Source: Saccharibacillus deserti (lineage in GTDB: Bacteria; Bacillota; Bacilli; Paenibacillales; Paenibacillaceae). Taken from it: 52,817 bases of DNA. How positions within the stretch are numbered: the stretch's first letter is position 1; every line of letters starts with the position of its first letter. The translations under genes were made by a program, and so were the position numbers. The DNA is taken from NCBI RefSeq assembly GCF_013618475.1, contig NZ_JABJVN010000005.1, positions 1 to 52,817 on the forward strand, in the 5' to 3' direction. Shown one piece after another: positions 23,878-32,788 of the stretch. The notes under the pieces are model-generated. The model ran no database searches and was not told the origin of the DNA. It saw only the letters and a program-made list of their open reading frames with translations.

Positions 23878-24429
23878 ATGATTACTCTTCAATATTTCGA
23901 ACCGGCGGATTTCGGGCAGCTGATCCGCTGGAGCGGCGACGAAGCGTTTCTGCTGCAATGGTCGGGTCCGAGCTTTCGCTTCCCGCTCTCGGAAGATCAG
24001 CTTGCCGCTTATCTGAACGAAGCCAACGATCCCGAGACCTCTTCGATGTTCATCTACAAAGCGGTCGAATCGTCCACGGGTGAAACGGTGGGGCATCTCT
24101 CGCTCGGTTTTCTCGACCGGCATAACCGTTCGGCCCGCGTCGGCAGGGTGCTGCTCTTCGAACCGCACAGGGGCAAAGGGTACGGCCTGCAGATGATGCG
24201 CGCGATTCTGCAAATCGGGTTCGAGGATTTCGGCCTGCACCGGATCGGTTTGGGCGTATTCGACTTCAACCGCTCCGCGTTAAGCTGCTACGAGAAAGCG
24301 GGCTTTGTCCGGGAAGGCTTGATCCGCGATTCGCGCCGGTACGGGGATTCTTTCTGGAACTTGATCGAAATGGGCATTTTGGAACAGGAATGGCGAACAG
24401 GCCGGAGTGAAAAGGAGGAAATAAATTGA
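23878..24429 (+). CDS. RimJ/RimL-type GNAT acetyltransferase
   Basis: The 183-residue protein has LLFEPHRGKGYGLQMMRAI (acetyl-CoA loop at about 100-110), FGLHRIGLGVFDFNRSALSCYEKAGF and a final NLIEMGIL, typical of RimJ/RimL-like acetyltransferases. AAGGAGGAAGG precedes the ATG. The last four bases contain the TTG start of the following hydrolase, giving coupling. Confidence 0.9.
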   Translation: MITLQYFEPADFGQLIRWSGDEAFLLQWSGPSFRFPLSEDQLAAYLNEANDPETSSMFIYKAVESSTGETVGHLSLGFLDRHNRSARVGRVLLFEPHRGKGYGLQMMRAILQIGFEDFGLHRIGLGVFDFNRSALSCYEKAGFVREGLIRDSRRYGDSFWNLIEMGILEQEWRTGRSEKEEIN

Positions 24430-25265
24430 GCGAAACCTACATACGGATAGAAGGCGTCACGATCTGCACGGAAAGTTTCGGAGATCCCGAAGATCCGGCG
24501 CTGCTCCTGATTATGGGCGCGCAGTCTTCGATGATCTGGTGGGAAGAGAAATTCTGCCGGCAGTTGGCGGACCGGGGGCTGTTCGTGATCCGCTACGACA
24601 ACCGCGATGTCGGCCGTTCGACGGTCTACGATGCCGGGCAGCCCGGATACACGCTCGAAGATATGGCGGACGACGCGATCGCCGTACTGGACGCGTACGA
24701 AATCGAGCAGGCGCATATCATGGGGATGTCGCTTGGCGGCATGCTGGCACAAATTGTCGCCCTGCGGCACCAGAACCGGGTTCGGAGCGTCATCCTGCTG
24801 GCTTCGTCCAACTTTGCTGCGCATCTTCCTCCGATGGAAGAGAAAGTGGCGGCCTTTTTTGCACAGATGGGAGACGTGGATCTGACGGACCGGGCTGCCT
24901 TCGTCCGCTTTTCGATCGACCGTTCGAGAGTGCTGGTCGGTTCGAAACATGCTTTTGACGAGAAGAAAACCGGCGAGCTTGCGGGTCAGGACTTCGACCG
25001 GGCGGAACGGCCGAGCAGTATGACCAACCATGCCCAGCTGGCGGGCGGAGAAGTCTATATGAGGCGGACCAAAGAAATTTCCGTTCCCGCTCTGGTGATC
25101 CACGGCACGGAAGATCCGATTCTTCCTTATGAGCACGGGCTGTATCTGTTCGATCGGATTCCGGGAGCGAAGCTGCTGACTCTCGAAGGCAGCGGCCATG
25201 AACTTCACGAAGACGATTGGGCCATGGTGATCGAAGCGATCGCCGAACATCTGCACTTTTTCTGA
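24426..25265 (+). CDS. Alpha/beta hydrolase
   Basis: The 279-residue protein starts at TTG 24426 after AAAAGGAGGA. It has the oxyanion region LLIMGAQSSMIWW, the nucleophile elbow MGMSLGGMLA with Ser at about 101, the acid in HGTEDPILP and the His in GSGHELHEDDW. It fits the aclacinomycin methylesterase/AB-hydrolase_1 group; the substrate is unknown. It overlaps the GNAT stop. Confidence 0.92.
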   Translation: MSETYIRIEGVTICTESFGDPEDPALLLIMGAQSSMIWWEEKFCRQLADRGLFVIRYDNRDVGRSTVYDAGQPGYTLEDMADDAIAVLDAYEIEQAHIMGMSLGGMLAQIVALRHQNRVRSVILLASSNFAAHLPPMEEKVAAFFAQMGDVDLTDRAAFVRFSIDRSRVLVGSKHAFDEKKTGELAGQDFDRAERPSSMTNHAQLAGGEVYMRRTKEISVPALVIHGTEDPILPYEHGLYLFDRIPGAKLLTLEGSGHELHEDDWAMVIEAIAEHLHFF

Positions 25266-25279
25266 GGAGGAGACTCTCT

Positions 25280-25726
25280 ATGGATCCGGTCAGTCAAATG
25301 TTCCGTCATCTCGATTGGGCCAATCAAACGCTGCTCGCCGCTTTGCAAAATGCGGGAGCGTCCGGCAAGCCGCTGACGCTGTTCACGCATCTGCTGAATG
25401 CCGAGCGCGTCTGGCTGACTCGGCTTCAAGGCGCAGACAGCTCGCAGCTGCCGATCTGGTCGGAATCGGATGCCGCTTTGTGCGCCGAACTGATGCGCAG
25501 GAACGCGGAAGGCTTCGAAGCCTTTCTGGCCGACGCCGAAGCTTCCGATCCCAGCCGCCCCGTTTCGTACAAAGACAGCCGCGGCACGCCTTTTACAAAT
25601 TCGGTAGGAGATATTCTGCTGCAGGTCGCTCTTCACGGACAATACCACAGGGGGCAGATCAATATGCAGCTTCGCCAAGACGGCTATACGCCGGTAAACG
25701 TGGATTACATCATGTTTGTCCGTTGA
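25280..25726 (+). CDS. DinB-family protein
   Basis: The 148-residue protein begins VSQMFRHLDWANQTLL and has FTHLLNAERVWLTRLQG (first His ligand) and LLQVALHGQYHRGQINMQLR with the two C-terminal His ligands. This matches the DinB metal-binding bundle. ATG 25280 follows GAGGAGGAG. It is the last gene of a same-strand run from 22978. Confidence 0.88.
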   Translation: MDPVSQMFRHLDWANQTLLAALQNAGASGKPLTLFTHLLNAERVWLTRLQGADSSQLPIWSESDAALCAELMRRNAEGFEAFLADAEASDPSRPVSYKDSRGTPFTNSVGDILLQVALHGQYHRGQINMQLRQDGYTPVNVDYIMFVR

Positions 25727-25751
25727 TCCGGCAGCGAAATACATTCGAGGA

Positions 25752-25780
25752 TTGTCTGGGTCGGCCTGCCCTGCTATACT
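25752..25780 (+). promoter_or_regulatory. Sigma-A-type promoter upstream of the FusB-like gene
   Basis: TTGTCT (25752-25757) and TATACT (25775-25780) are exactly 17 bp apart. Directly after the -10 box lies a 9-bp dyad CCCCTATAC-CATTC-GTATGGGGG (25782-25804). It could be an operator or the first hairpin of the transcript. The gene start is 325 bp downstream, so the leader is unusually long. Confidence 0.7.
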
Positions 25781-25786
25781 TCCCCT

Positions 25787-26104
25787 ATACCATTCGTATG
25801 GGGGGTTAGACCGTGGCAATGTGGGCACCGCCGGATTGCTCGTTCGCTAGAACGGCCTTGCGCGAAGCCTGAATAGGGGCGGACTTCGTGTGGGGCGCGA
25901 CGAGAAGAACATCGATCGCCCTGGTACGTTGACCGAATCTAATCCGAGGTTTGCGTTCGCCTGAAACGCACACGCTTTAAGTGCGATTCAGGGGCGTAAC
26001 CTTACTTTTAGCTTTGACAAGGTACTGGTTCAAGCACCAACGTCTCACTCCGCAGGCTTTGCACCTTATTCGCTTTTCCAACAATCAATAAGGGGCTGAA
26101 AGCT
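25787..26104 (+). ncRNA. Candidate structured 5' leader or small RNA
   Basis: Behind a good promoter, this stretch without any gene holds a series of local stems: GCAAT/ATTGC (25816/25835) with GGC/GCC inside, CGTTC/GAACG (25841/25850), CGAAG/CTTCG (25863/25884), GGGCG/CGCCC (about 25893/25917) and a long hairpin CCTGAA..CGCAC/GTGCG..TTCAGG (25950-25992). I recognise no known riboswitch signature or T-box. No T-run terminator precedes the gene. It may control the EF-G-binding protein gene or be a separate RNA. Confidence 0.5.
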
Positions 26105-26752
26105 ATGCAGCATCCAACACCGTTCATTTATAACCATCAACTTAATGTCATTCATAAACAAGCCAATTTCCTGTTCAAGACGCTTCGCAGCGTGGCAGAC
26201 CGAAGCGTGCTTGCATCGGTCCGCCAGACGGCCGTTCTGAACGTGCTTGAAGCATTCGGCGAACTCGGAGTTTCGCAGCGAGAACTGCTGGAGCGGATGT
26301 CGGCCTTCGAGGCGGCGCACGAACTTCAGGAGTATCTCGATTCGCTCGAAGAGTACCTGCTGCCGTTTCCCGAAGTGACGCCCAAGCAGGTACAGAAGCT
26401 GTTTCCCAAAGCCAAAAAGCTGAAAGTGCTGGAACTTGCGACCGTCGATTATCGGCACACGACTTATTTGAGATGGATCGATATCGCAACCAACCGCCTG
26501 TTCATCGTTTATCCGCGCGAAGGCGAATTCGTCGGCGTGGAAGGACGGATCACCGCAACGAACAAAAAAGGCTTCTGCGTGTTCTGCAACCGTCACCAGG
26601 AGCTGGGGTTCTTCCATGTAAAACTCAAAGGCAGTTCGCCGGACAATCTGTCTTCGATCGGGCAGTACGTCTGCATGGACGACCTGGCCTGCAACAAAGG
26701 CATTACGGATCCCGCGCCGCTGGAGAAGTTTCTGCTGTCGGCCGGGAAATAG
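26105..26752 (+). CDS. FusB/FusC-like EF-G-binding protein
   Basis: The 215-residue protein has an N-terminal helical domain (NVIHKQANFLFKTLRSVAD), the segment YLLPFPEVTPKQVQKLFPK (about 80-98) and a C-terminal treble-clef zinc site FCVFCNRH at about 159-166 with CMDDLACN at about 196-203. FusB-type proteins bind elongation factor G and free it from fusidic-acid-stalled ribosomes; chromosomal homologues in Firmicutes may aid ribosome recycling. The start follows AAGGGGCTGAAAGCT. The leader upstream suggests post-transcriptional control. Confidence 0.88.
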   Translation: MQHPTPFIYNHQLNVIHKQANFLFKTLRSVADRSVLASVRQTAVLNVLEAFGELGVSQRELLERMSAFEAAHELQEYLDSLEEYLLPFPEVTPKQVQKLFPKAKKLKVLELATVDYRHTTYLRWIDIATNRLFIVYPREGEFVGVEGRITATNKKGFCVFCNRHQELGFFHVKLKGSSPDNLSSIGQYVCMDDLACNKGITDPAPLEKFLLSAGK

Positions 26753-26770
26753 TTTGCTGCACAAGCAGCG

Positions 26771-26797
26771 GGCCGCTCTTCGGAGCGGTCTTTTTTT
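26771..26797 (+). terminator. Intrinsic terminator after the FusB-like gene
   Basis: GGCCGCTC pairs with GAGCGGTC around a TTCG tetraloop and is followed by seven T. Confidence 0.92.
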
Positions 26798-26884
26798 GTA
26801 TAAGGGAACGAACGCCCGGGCGACCGCCGACGTCTATTTATACAGAAGGACGGATGCGTCCAAACGGAAGAAGGAGTGGATCGG

Positions 26885-27865
26885 ATGGAAACGGAGAAAC
26901 TGCTCCAACTGTTGAACCGATACGACCTCAAACAGCCCGAACCGACTTTTCTGCGCCATAACGAGAACCGGACCTACCGGGTGCGCGATGCAGCCGGAAC
27001 GAGCTATCTGCTGCGGATTCACGATCCTTTTGTTCCGGAAATGAGAGGGCTGCAGCATCGTTACGCAGGCATTCTGGCCGAGCTGGATATGCTGGAACAG
27101 TGGGGGATCTGGAGCCGCAAAAAAGTGCAGAGCCCGGTTCGCAACAGGCAGGGAGAGCTGGTCACGGTGTTCGAGGAAGACGGCCGGATGCTGAATGTTT
27201 CGCTGCTTACCTGGCTGGACGGGCGCGATCTGGTGAAGGAAGATCTCTACGAGGAAGCCAATATACGGAAGCTGGGCAGACAGCTGGCGAAGCTGCATGA
27301 ATTTTTTGCCCAATACCGACCGACGGGAATGGAAGCGCGGCCGCATCAGGGCAGAGCCTACAACGATAAAATGGCCGGGGTAATCCGCTCGGGAGTGGGC
27401 AAAGGACTGTTCACGGCGGAAGATGCGGACACGATCGAAGAGACGCTGAGGCTGGTCAATACCCGGCTCGAGGGACGCGGCGGCGATAGGGGGACCGATC
27501 TGATCCATGGCGATATCGGGCTGAACAACACGATTATAACGGAAGAAGGAGAGATTCGGCTGATCGATTTCGGGTTCTACGGAACAGGCTACCGGCTGAC
27601 CGATACGGCGATGGGGGCGATGATGCTGCCGAGCGACCGGAGAGAACTGTTTTTGGAAGCGTATTACGGAGGCCGGAACTGGACCCATGCGCAGCTGCGG
27701 GAGATCGACGGATTCATGCTGGTCGCGATCATCGGCTATTATGTATTCCAGTTCGGCAACGACAGCATGCACGACTGGATGAGAGAAAGAATGCCGATGC
27801 TGTGCGCGGACAAATGCCGGCCTTTTCTGGCGGGGGAACGGATTCTGGAACGGGCGGGGTTCTAA
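26885..27865 (+). CDS. APH-family kinase (SrkA/homoserine kinase-like)
   Basis: The 326-residue protein has an N-lobe FLRHNENRTYRVRDAAGTSY and LLRIH, the catalytic loop DLIHGDIGLNNTII (about 211-224) and the metal site RLIDFGFYGTGY. This is the phosphotransferase-enzyme fold that includes choline/homoserine and stress-response kinases. Its substrate is unknown. ATG 26885 lies 9 bp after AAGGAG. Confidence 0.88.
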   Translation: METEKLLQLLNRYDLKQPEPTFLRHNENRTYRVRDAAGTSYLLRIHDPFVPEMRGLQHRYAGILAELDMLEQWGIWSRKKVQSPVRNRQGELVTVFEEDGRMLNVSLLTWLDGRDLVKEDLYEEANIRKLGRQLAKLHEFFAQYRPTGMEARPHQGRAYNDKMAGVIRSGVGKGLFTAEDADTIEETLRLVNTRLEGRGGDRGTDLIHGDIGLNNTIITEEGEIRLIDFGFYGTGYRLTDTAMGAMMLPSDRRELFLEAYYGGRNWTHAQLREIDGFMLVAIIGYYVFQFGNDSMHDWMRERMPMLCADKCRPFLAGERILERAGF

Positions 27866-27977
27866 GGAGATCTACAGCCGGAAGAAGCCGGCCGAGGCAG
27901 GAAACGGCAGCATGAACAGAGAATTCCTGTGTGTGCGCAGATCGATATTCGATCAAGCAGGAGGAAGGGAGGATTCC

Positions 27978-28565
27978 ATGAAAATGTCCACATGGGCCGG
28001 AGGAGCCGCCGTTGCGGCGCTGGCCTGGCATTATCACGCGCTGCCGCAAAAAGACCCGGTTTCGACCGATGACATGCCGGAAACCTATACGATCGATACG
28101 CCCAACCGCACGGATCTGCAGTCGGGCACGGAATGTGCCGCTTTCTCGAGCGCCTATGTCATGCGGCATTTGGGAGTCGAGACGGACGGACGCGAAGTCT
28201 ACAGGGGTTATCCCCGCAAACTGCTGGACGGAACCGTAGACCCGCGCGGGATTATGGTGTTTTTCAAACGGCACGGCTACCGCGCTTCGTTCTACCGGGG
28301 AGACTCGGATACGCTCAAAAAGCGGGTCAGTCTCGGTATTCCGGTCATCGTGTTCATCAAAGTCTATCCGGACAAAAGATACGCCCATTTCGTGCCGGTC
28401 GTCGGCTACGACCGGGATCATTTCTATCTGGCGGATTCGCTCAAACACCGGATTAACGCACCCGGGCAGCGCGGTTATAACCGAAAGCTGCCGATTGCCG
28501 AGCTGGAAAAATTGTGGCGGACGAATCCTTTTTACAAGCGGCCGTATCTCGTAATCGGGGAATAA
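27978..28565 (+). CDS. C39-like cysteine peptidase domain protein
   Basis: The 195-residue protein starts at ATG 27978 behind GGGAGGA. A short hydrophobic N-terminus is followed by a papain-like domain: SGTECAAFSSAYVMRHLG with the likely catalytic Cys at about 53, a second region RYAHFVPVVGYD with the His at about 141, and YLADS with the Asp. It resembles the double-glycine-leader C39 peptidase family but has no transporter part. Substrate and location are not clear. Confidence 0.82.
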   Translation: MKMSTWAGGAAVAALAWHYHALPQKDPVSTDDMPETYTIDTPNRTDLQSGTECAAFSSAYVMRHLGVETDGREVYRGYPRKLLDGTVDPRGIMVFFKRHGYRASFYRGDSDTLKKRVSLGIPVIVFIKVYPDKRYAHFVPVVGYDRDHFYLADSLKHRINAPGQRGYNRKLPIAELEKLWRTNPFYKRPYLVIGE

Positions 28566-28626
28566 GTCATTGTACGCCCTGCATGGACAAGAAATGCGGC
28601 AAAGCCGCTGTTAAGGGAGGACACGC

Positions 28627-29457
28627 ATGAAAAGATCCTCGTTGTCCCTCGTGCTCCGTATTCTCTCGCTGCTGCTCGGCGTGGTCGGAGTGCTGCTTAT
28701 GATCCGCAGTACGGAACTTGGGCTCGCTCAGGCGGATTCGCTGACGGGCGGCGAAGAATACGACTCCGGCACCCGATTTTGGCTGGTGCAGCAGAGCGGG
28801 ATTGCCGCTTACCGGACGCTTGGCGCCGTTCTGGCCGGGGTGGGATTGTTCCATGCGCTGCGGCCGTTCAGCCTGCCCGAGATGCAGCGAATCGGCACGA
28901 TTCCGGAATCGGAACGCGAGCAGACGAGCGTCTCGGCAGAGGCGCCGATTCGGCCGGTCGAATCCGCGGATGGTATCGGACGGATGACCGGCGGAGCCCC
29001 CCGAACCGATACGGCTTCCCGGATCATCCATGTGCCGCCCAAAACGGTCTACTGGGCGTTTGTCGATCCGGATGTACTGGTGCGTTGGCTGCCGCCGGAA
29101 GGCATGCGGGGCCGGATCGAACGCTTCGAACCGTACGCCGGAGGCGCTTACCGGATGGTGCTGACGCATACCGGCGCTTCGGGTCCGTTCGAAGGCAAAT
29201 CGTCGGCGGATACGGACATTGTCGAAGGACATTTTGTAGAGCTGGTTCCGGGAGAGAAGATCGTGCAGGCTTTCCGTTTCGATTCGCCCGATCCTGCTTT
29301 TGCCGGAGAAATGATAATGACCTGGACGCTTGCGCCGGTCGGCGAACGGACGGAAGTGACGGTCGTCTGCGAACGGGTGCCGCCGGGCATCGGCCGGCGG
29401 GAACACGAGCAGGCACTGGCTTCGACGCTTGCGAATCTGGAGCGGGTGGTCGGGTAG
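28627..29457 (+). CDS. Membrane-anchored SRPBCC (AHSA1-like) protein
   Basis: The 276-residue protein has two N-terminal hydrophobic helices (about 7-27 and 58-80) and an AHSA1/START-like domain from about 130: RIIHVPPKTVYWAFVDPDVL, WLPPEGMRGRIERFEP and the closing helix LASTLANLERVV. Most AHSA1 proteins are soluble and single-domain, so the fused membrane part is notable. AAGGGAGGA precedes the ATG. It could bind a hydrophobic ligand near the membrane. Confidence 0.8.
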   Translation: MKRSSLSLVLRILSLLLGVVGVLLMIRSTELGLAQADSLTGGEEYDSGTRFWLVQQSGIAAYRTLGAVLAGVGLFHALRPFSLPEMQRIGTIPESEREQTSVSAEAPIRPVESADGIGRMTGGAPRTDTASRIIHVPPKTVYWAFVDPDVLVRWLPPEGMRGRIERFEPYAGGAYRMVLTHTGASGPFEGKSSADTDIVEGHFVELVPGEKIVQAFRFDSPDPAFAGEMIMTWTLAPVGERTEVTVVCERVPPGIGRREHEQALASTLANLERVVG

Positions 29458-29502
29458 GCTCGAACGAAGAGCGCGTGGATTCGGGATTGGAGGAAGAATG
29501 AA

Positions 29503-30006
29503 ATGAAGGACCTGCTGCAAAAAGTCGTCGAAGACGAAAACGGAATCCGGGGCGAGATCCATGTTCCGTTATTCGGCAAATTTACGGCAATAGAAGGAGA
29601 GCCCGGCGTAACGCCGGATTATTTGGAGAAATGCGCGGAATCGCTGTTGGGGTTAAGCGAAGAAGCAGTCGAAGCCATCTGCCGGTATACGTTCGAGTTC
29701 TGTCGGGATGCGGCCGCCGGTTCGCCGGATGCCGCATACTCGGAACAGCTGGCGGAAATCGCGGAGCCGCGCGGGATACTCGGGGCATTCGAACTGTCGG
29801 AAGTGCGGATCAGCGAGCCCGAAGATCCGAAGGTGCCCGCGCTCGATCTGCTCTGCTCCTGTCCCTGGGACGAGGAGAACGGCATGCAGATTCTGATTCT
29901 CGACGGCACGGTTGTCTATGTCGGCGTCTATGACGGGTTGAACGCCTGGCAGGACAATCTGGAAGAGTGGGGGAATTACGCGGCCGGCTATCGGTTGAAC
30001 GACTGA
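29503..30006 (+). CDS. Hypothetical acidic protein (DUF6985-like)
   Basis: The 167-residue protein is acidic and starts MKDLLQKVVEDENGIRGEIHVPLFGKF. The C-terminal part DPKVPALDLLCSCPWDEENG followed by beta strands suggests the DUF6985 group, whose function is unknown. It has no signal peptide and no membrane segment. AGGAAG precedes the ATG. Confidence 0.65.
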   Translation: MKDLLQKVVEDENGIRGEIHVPLFGKFTAIEGEPGVTPDYLEKCAESLLGLSEEAVEAICRYTFEFCRDAAAGSPDAAYSEQLAEIAEPRGILGAFELSEVRISEPEDPKVPALDLLCSCPWDEENGMQILILDGTVVYVGVYDGLNAWQDNLEEWGNYAAGYRLND

Positions 30007-30097
30007 TGCGGCGGCGTCTCTTTTTCCAAAACTTTCATCTTGCTTGGTGACATGCAAATCATACATCCTGACATATGGCTTGGCATTGCCTTTCCTC

Positions 30098-30103
30098 TAT
30101 AAT
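30098..30103 (+). promoter_or_regulatory. -10 element upstream of the alpha-galactosidase gene
   Basis: A perfect TATAAT lies 88 bp before the start codon. A convincing -35 at 16-18 bp spacing is not visible; TTGGCA (30080-30085) is too close. An activator-dependent promoter would fit a sugar-regulated gene. Confidence 0.45.
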
Positions 30104-30190
30104 GTAGAAGTAGTGTTCGGGAATGGGCCGCATTGTAACATGCAGCCGTGGAAACCCGTCACAAACCATTCCGAAACGGAGGCTTTTCCT

Positions 30191-32398
30191 TTGCCTATTT
30201 TCCATGATTCCCAAACCCAAACGTTCCACCTGCAGTCCGCTGCGTCCAGTTATATCATTCAGCTCGTGGAGTCGGCTCATCCCGCCCATGTGTATTGGGG
30301 ACCGAAACTGTCCCAGGAAACGTTTGGGCGGCGGATCCATTCGATCGAGCGCGCCTCGTTCAGCCCGAACCTGAGCCCCGAAGCGATGCACGTCTCGCTC
30401 GACACGCTTCCGCAGGAATATCCGGCGTACGGCAGCGGCGACTTCCGCGAACCGGCGTTCGAAGCCCGCTACGCGGATGGATCGACGATCAGCCGCCTGG
30501 TGTACGAACGCCATGAGATCGTGTCCGGCAAGCCGAAGCTCGAAGGCCTGCCTGCGACCTATATCGAGAATGATTCCGAAGCGGATACGCTGCATATCCA
30601 TCTGCGCGACGAGCTGACCGGACTGCGTGCCGTGCTGAGCTATACCGTGTTCCATGAGATCGACGCGATCACCCGCTCCGTGCGCTTCGCGAACGAAGGC
30701 CAGGACGTGATCGCTCTGGGCCGCGCGCTCAGCGTCAGCGTCGACTTCAACCGCAGCGAATTCGAATTCCTGCAGCTCTCCGGCGCGTGGATCCGCGAAC
30801 GCCATATCCACAAACGCGAACTGGTGCCGGGCATCCACCGTATCGACAGCAAGCGCGGATCGAGCAGCCACAACCAGAACCCGTTTATCGCGCTGCTGGC
30901 CAAAGACTCGGGCGAAGACTTCGGCGAAGTGTACGGATTCAGCCTCGTATACAGCGGCGGATTCCTCGGCCAGGCCGAAGTGGATTCGTTCGGCTCGACG
31001 CGTGTCCAGCTCGGCGTCCAGCCGTTCGATTTCGAATGGAGACTCGAAGCGGGCGAGGCGTTCCAGACGCCGGAAGCGGTCATGGTCCGCTCGTCGGAAG
31101 GACTCGGCGGCATGTCGCGCACGTACCACAAGCTGTACCGCACCCGGCTCAGCCGCGGCGAGTTCCGCGACAAAGCGCGTCCGATTCTCGTCAACAACTG
31201 GGAAGCGACGTATTTCGATTTCAATGCCGACAAGATCAAGGAGATCGCGGCGGCCGGCCTGGACCTCGGCATCGAGCTGTTCGTGCTCGACGACGGCTGG
31301 TTCGGCAAGCGCGACAGCGACGACAGCTCGCTCGGCGACTGGTTTGAAGACTCCCGCAAACTGCCGGACGGATTGGCGAAGCTTGCGAGCGACATCACGG
31401 CGGCGGGCATGCAATTCGGCCTGTGGTTCGAACCGGAAATGGTCTCGCCGAACAGCGAACTGTACCGCAATCACCCGGACTGGTGCCTGCATGTGCCGAA
31501 CCGCAGCCGAACCGAAGCGCGCCGTCAGCTGATCCTCGACCTGTCGCGTCAGGACGTCTGCGATTATATCGTCGATTCCGTCTCGAAAGTGCTGGAATCC
31601 GCGCCGATCACCTACGTCAAATGGGACATGAACCGCAATATGACGGAGATCGGTTCCGAACTGCTGGCGCCGAACCGTCAGCGCGAGACGGCGCACCGCT
31701 ACATGCTCGGCCTGTACGGAGTGCTGGAACGTATCGTGACGCGCTTCCCGCATATCCTGTTCGAGAGCTGCTCGGGCGGCGGCGGACGTTTCGATCCGGG
31801 CATGCTCTATTACATGCCGCAGACGTGGACGAGCGACGACAGCGACGCGGTGGAACGTCTCAAGATCCAATACGGTACCAGCATCGTCTATCCGGCGAGC
31901 AGCATGGGCGCGCACGTATCGGCCGTGCCGAACCATCAGGTCGGCCGCATCACGCCGCTTGAAATGCGCGGCCATGTCGCGATGAGCGGCAACTTCGGCT
32001 ACGAACTGGATCTGACCAAGTTCACCGAAGAAGAGAAGACGGAAGTGAAAGCGCAGGTGCAGCAGTACAAAGAACTGCGCGATTTGATTCAGTTCGGCGA
32101 CTTCTACCGGATCAAAAGCCCGTTCGAAGGCAACGATACGGCGTGGGCTTACGTGTCGGAAGACCGTTCGCAGGCGTTCACCGCCTACTTCCGCGTGCTG
32201 GGGGAACCTTACGCGCCGCTGCGCCGCCTGAAGCTCAAAGGACTCGACCCGACCAAACGCTACAGCGTCGAAGGCCGCCTCGGCCAGGGCGAGAGCGGCA
32301 GCGTGTACGGAGGCGACGAGCTGATGCACTTCGGACTGTCGCTGCCGATGCTGGATGGCGATTTCAAGAGCGTGCTGTATGTGATTAAGGAAGTATAA
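30191..32398 (+). CDS. Alpha-galactosidase, GH36
   Basis: I start the gene at TTG 30191 behind CGGAGG, because LPIFHDSQTQTFHLQ matches the usual N-terminus. The 735-residue protein has an N-terminal beta-sandwich domain and a TIM barrel with the nucleophile D479 in KWDMNRN and the acid/base D549 in WTSDDSDAVERL. The numbering matches Geobacillus-type enzymes within one residue. It should release terminal alpha-galactose from raffinose-type sugars or galactomannan. There is no signal peptide, so it acts in the cytoplasm on imported sugar. Arginine codons are nearly all CGC/CGT, unlike its neighbours, which suggests high expression. Confidence 0.95.
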   Translation: MPIFHDSQTQTFHLQSAASSYIIQLVESAHPAHVYWGPKLSQETFGRRIHSIERASFSPNLSPEAMHVSLDTLPQEYPAYGSGDFREPAFEARYADGSTISRLVYERHEIVSGKPKLEGLPATYIENDSEADTLHIHLRDELTGLRAVLSYTVFHEIDAITRSVRFANEGQDVIALGRALSVSVDFNRSEFEFLQLSGAWIRERHIHKRELVPGIHRIDSKRGSSSHNQNPFIALLAKDSGEDFGEVYGFSLVYSGGFLGQAEVDSFGSTRVQLGVQPFDFEWRLEAGEAFQTPEAVMVRSSEGLGGMSRTYHKLYRTRLSRGEFRDKARPILVNNWEATYFDFNADKIKEIAAAGLDLGIELFVLDDGWFGKRDSDDSSLGDWFEDSRKLPDGLAKLASDITAAGMQFGLWFEPEMVSPNSELYRNHPDWCLHVPNRSRTEARRQLILDLSRQDVCDYIVDSVSKVLESAPITYVKWDMNRNMTEIGSELLAPNRQRETAHRYMLGLYGVLERIVTRFPHILFESCSGGGGRFDPGMLYYMPQTWTSDDSDAVERLKIQYGTSIVYPASSMGAHVSAVPNHQVGRITPLEMRGHVAMSGNFGYELDLTKFTEEEKTEVKAQVQQYKELRDLIQFGDFYRIKSPFEGNDTAWAYVSEDRSQAFTAYFRVLGEPYAPLRRLKLKGLDPTKRYSVEGRLGQGESGSVYGGDELMHFGLSLPMLDGDFKSVLYVIKEV

Positions 32399-32476
32399 AT
32401 TCGACCCTTTGTCGAAACGGCATCCAATCAAAGGTACAAGAGCGATTATCGTTGTCTACAAAATAATCGTCTTCGG

Positions 32477-32515
32477 AAAATCTCGTCGGAAACCCAACTT
32501 CCCGACGGGATTTTT
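32477..32515 (+). terminator. Intrinsic terminator after the alpha-galactosidase gene
   Basis: AAAATCTCGTCGG pairs with CCGACGGGATTTT (one wobble) and runs into five T. Confidence 0.88.
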
Positions 32516-32788
32516 CGTTTGTTCAAGTGGGAGCCGACAGTGAGAGAAAATAGCTGCGCACGAACCGTTATTTGCTTGTTTCATCCCGATGCCGGACTCT
32601 TTTGTGCAAAATAACGGTTGTTCGGCAGTTATTTCGCTTTTGACGAGAATGTATTCCGAATAAAGGTTCTCCTGCAGTTATTTTGGCCAACCGCCCTGGA
32701 ACTCTCTTTCCAGCCTGTCTTGACTTGCTTAGGAAGCATGGATAGGTCATGGCGTTTCTGATTTTTCGACGAAAGGACGGTATTTCAA
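32516..32788. other. Intergenic region with GTTATTT dyads
   Basis: No gene is present. ACCGTTATTT (32564-32573) is the inverse of AAATAACGGT (32609-32618), and two more GTTATTT motifs follow at about 32628 and 32678. Such short AT-rich dyads resemble the small dispersed intergenic motifs seen elsewhere in this window. No promoter with both boxes was identified. Confidence 0.45.

Noticed and set aside
30059..32431. A 790-residue open frame on the minus strand
   Set aside because: It is antisense to the GH36 alpha-galactosidase, whose strong codon bias keeps the opposite frame open. The product is rich in Ala, Arg, Val and His and has no motif.
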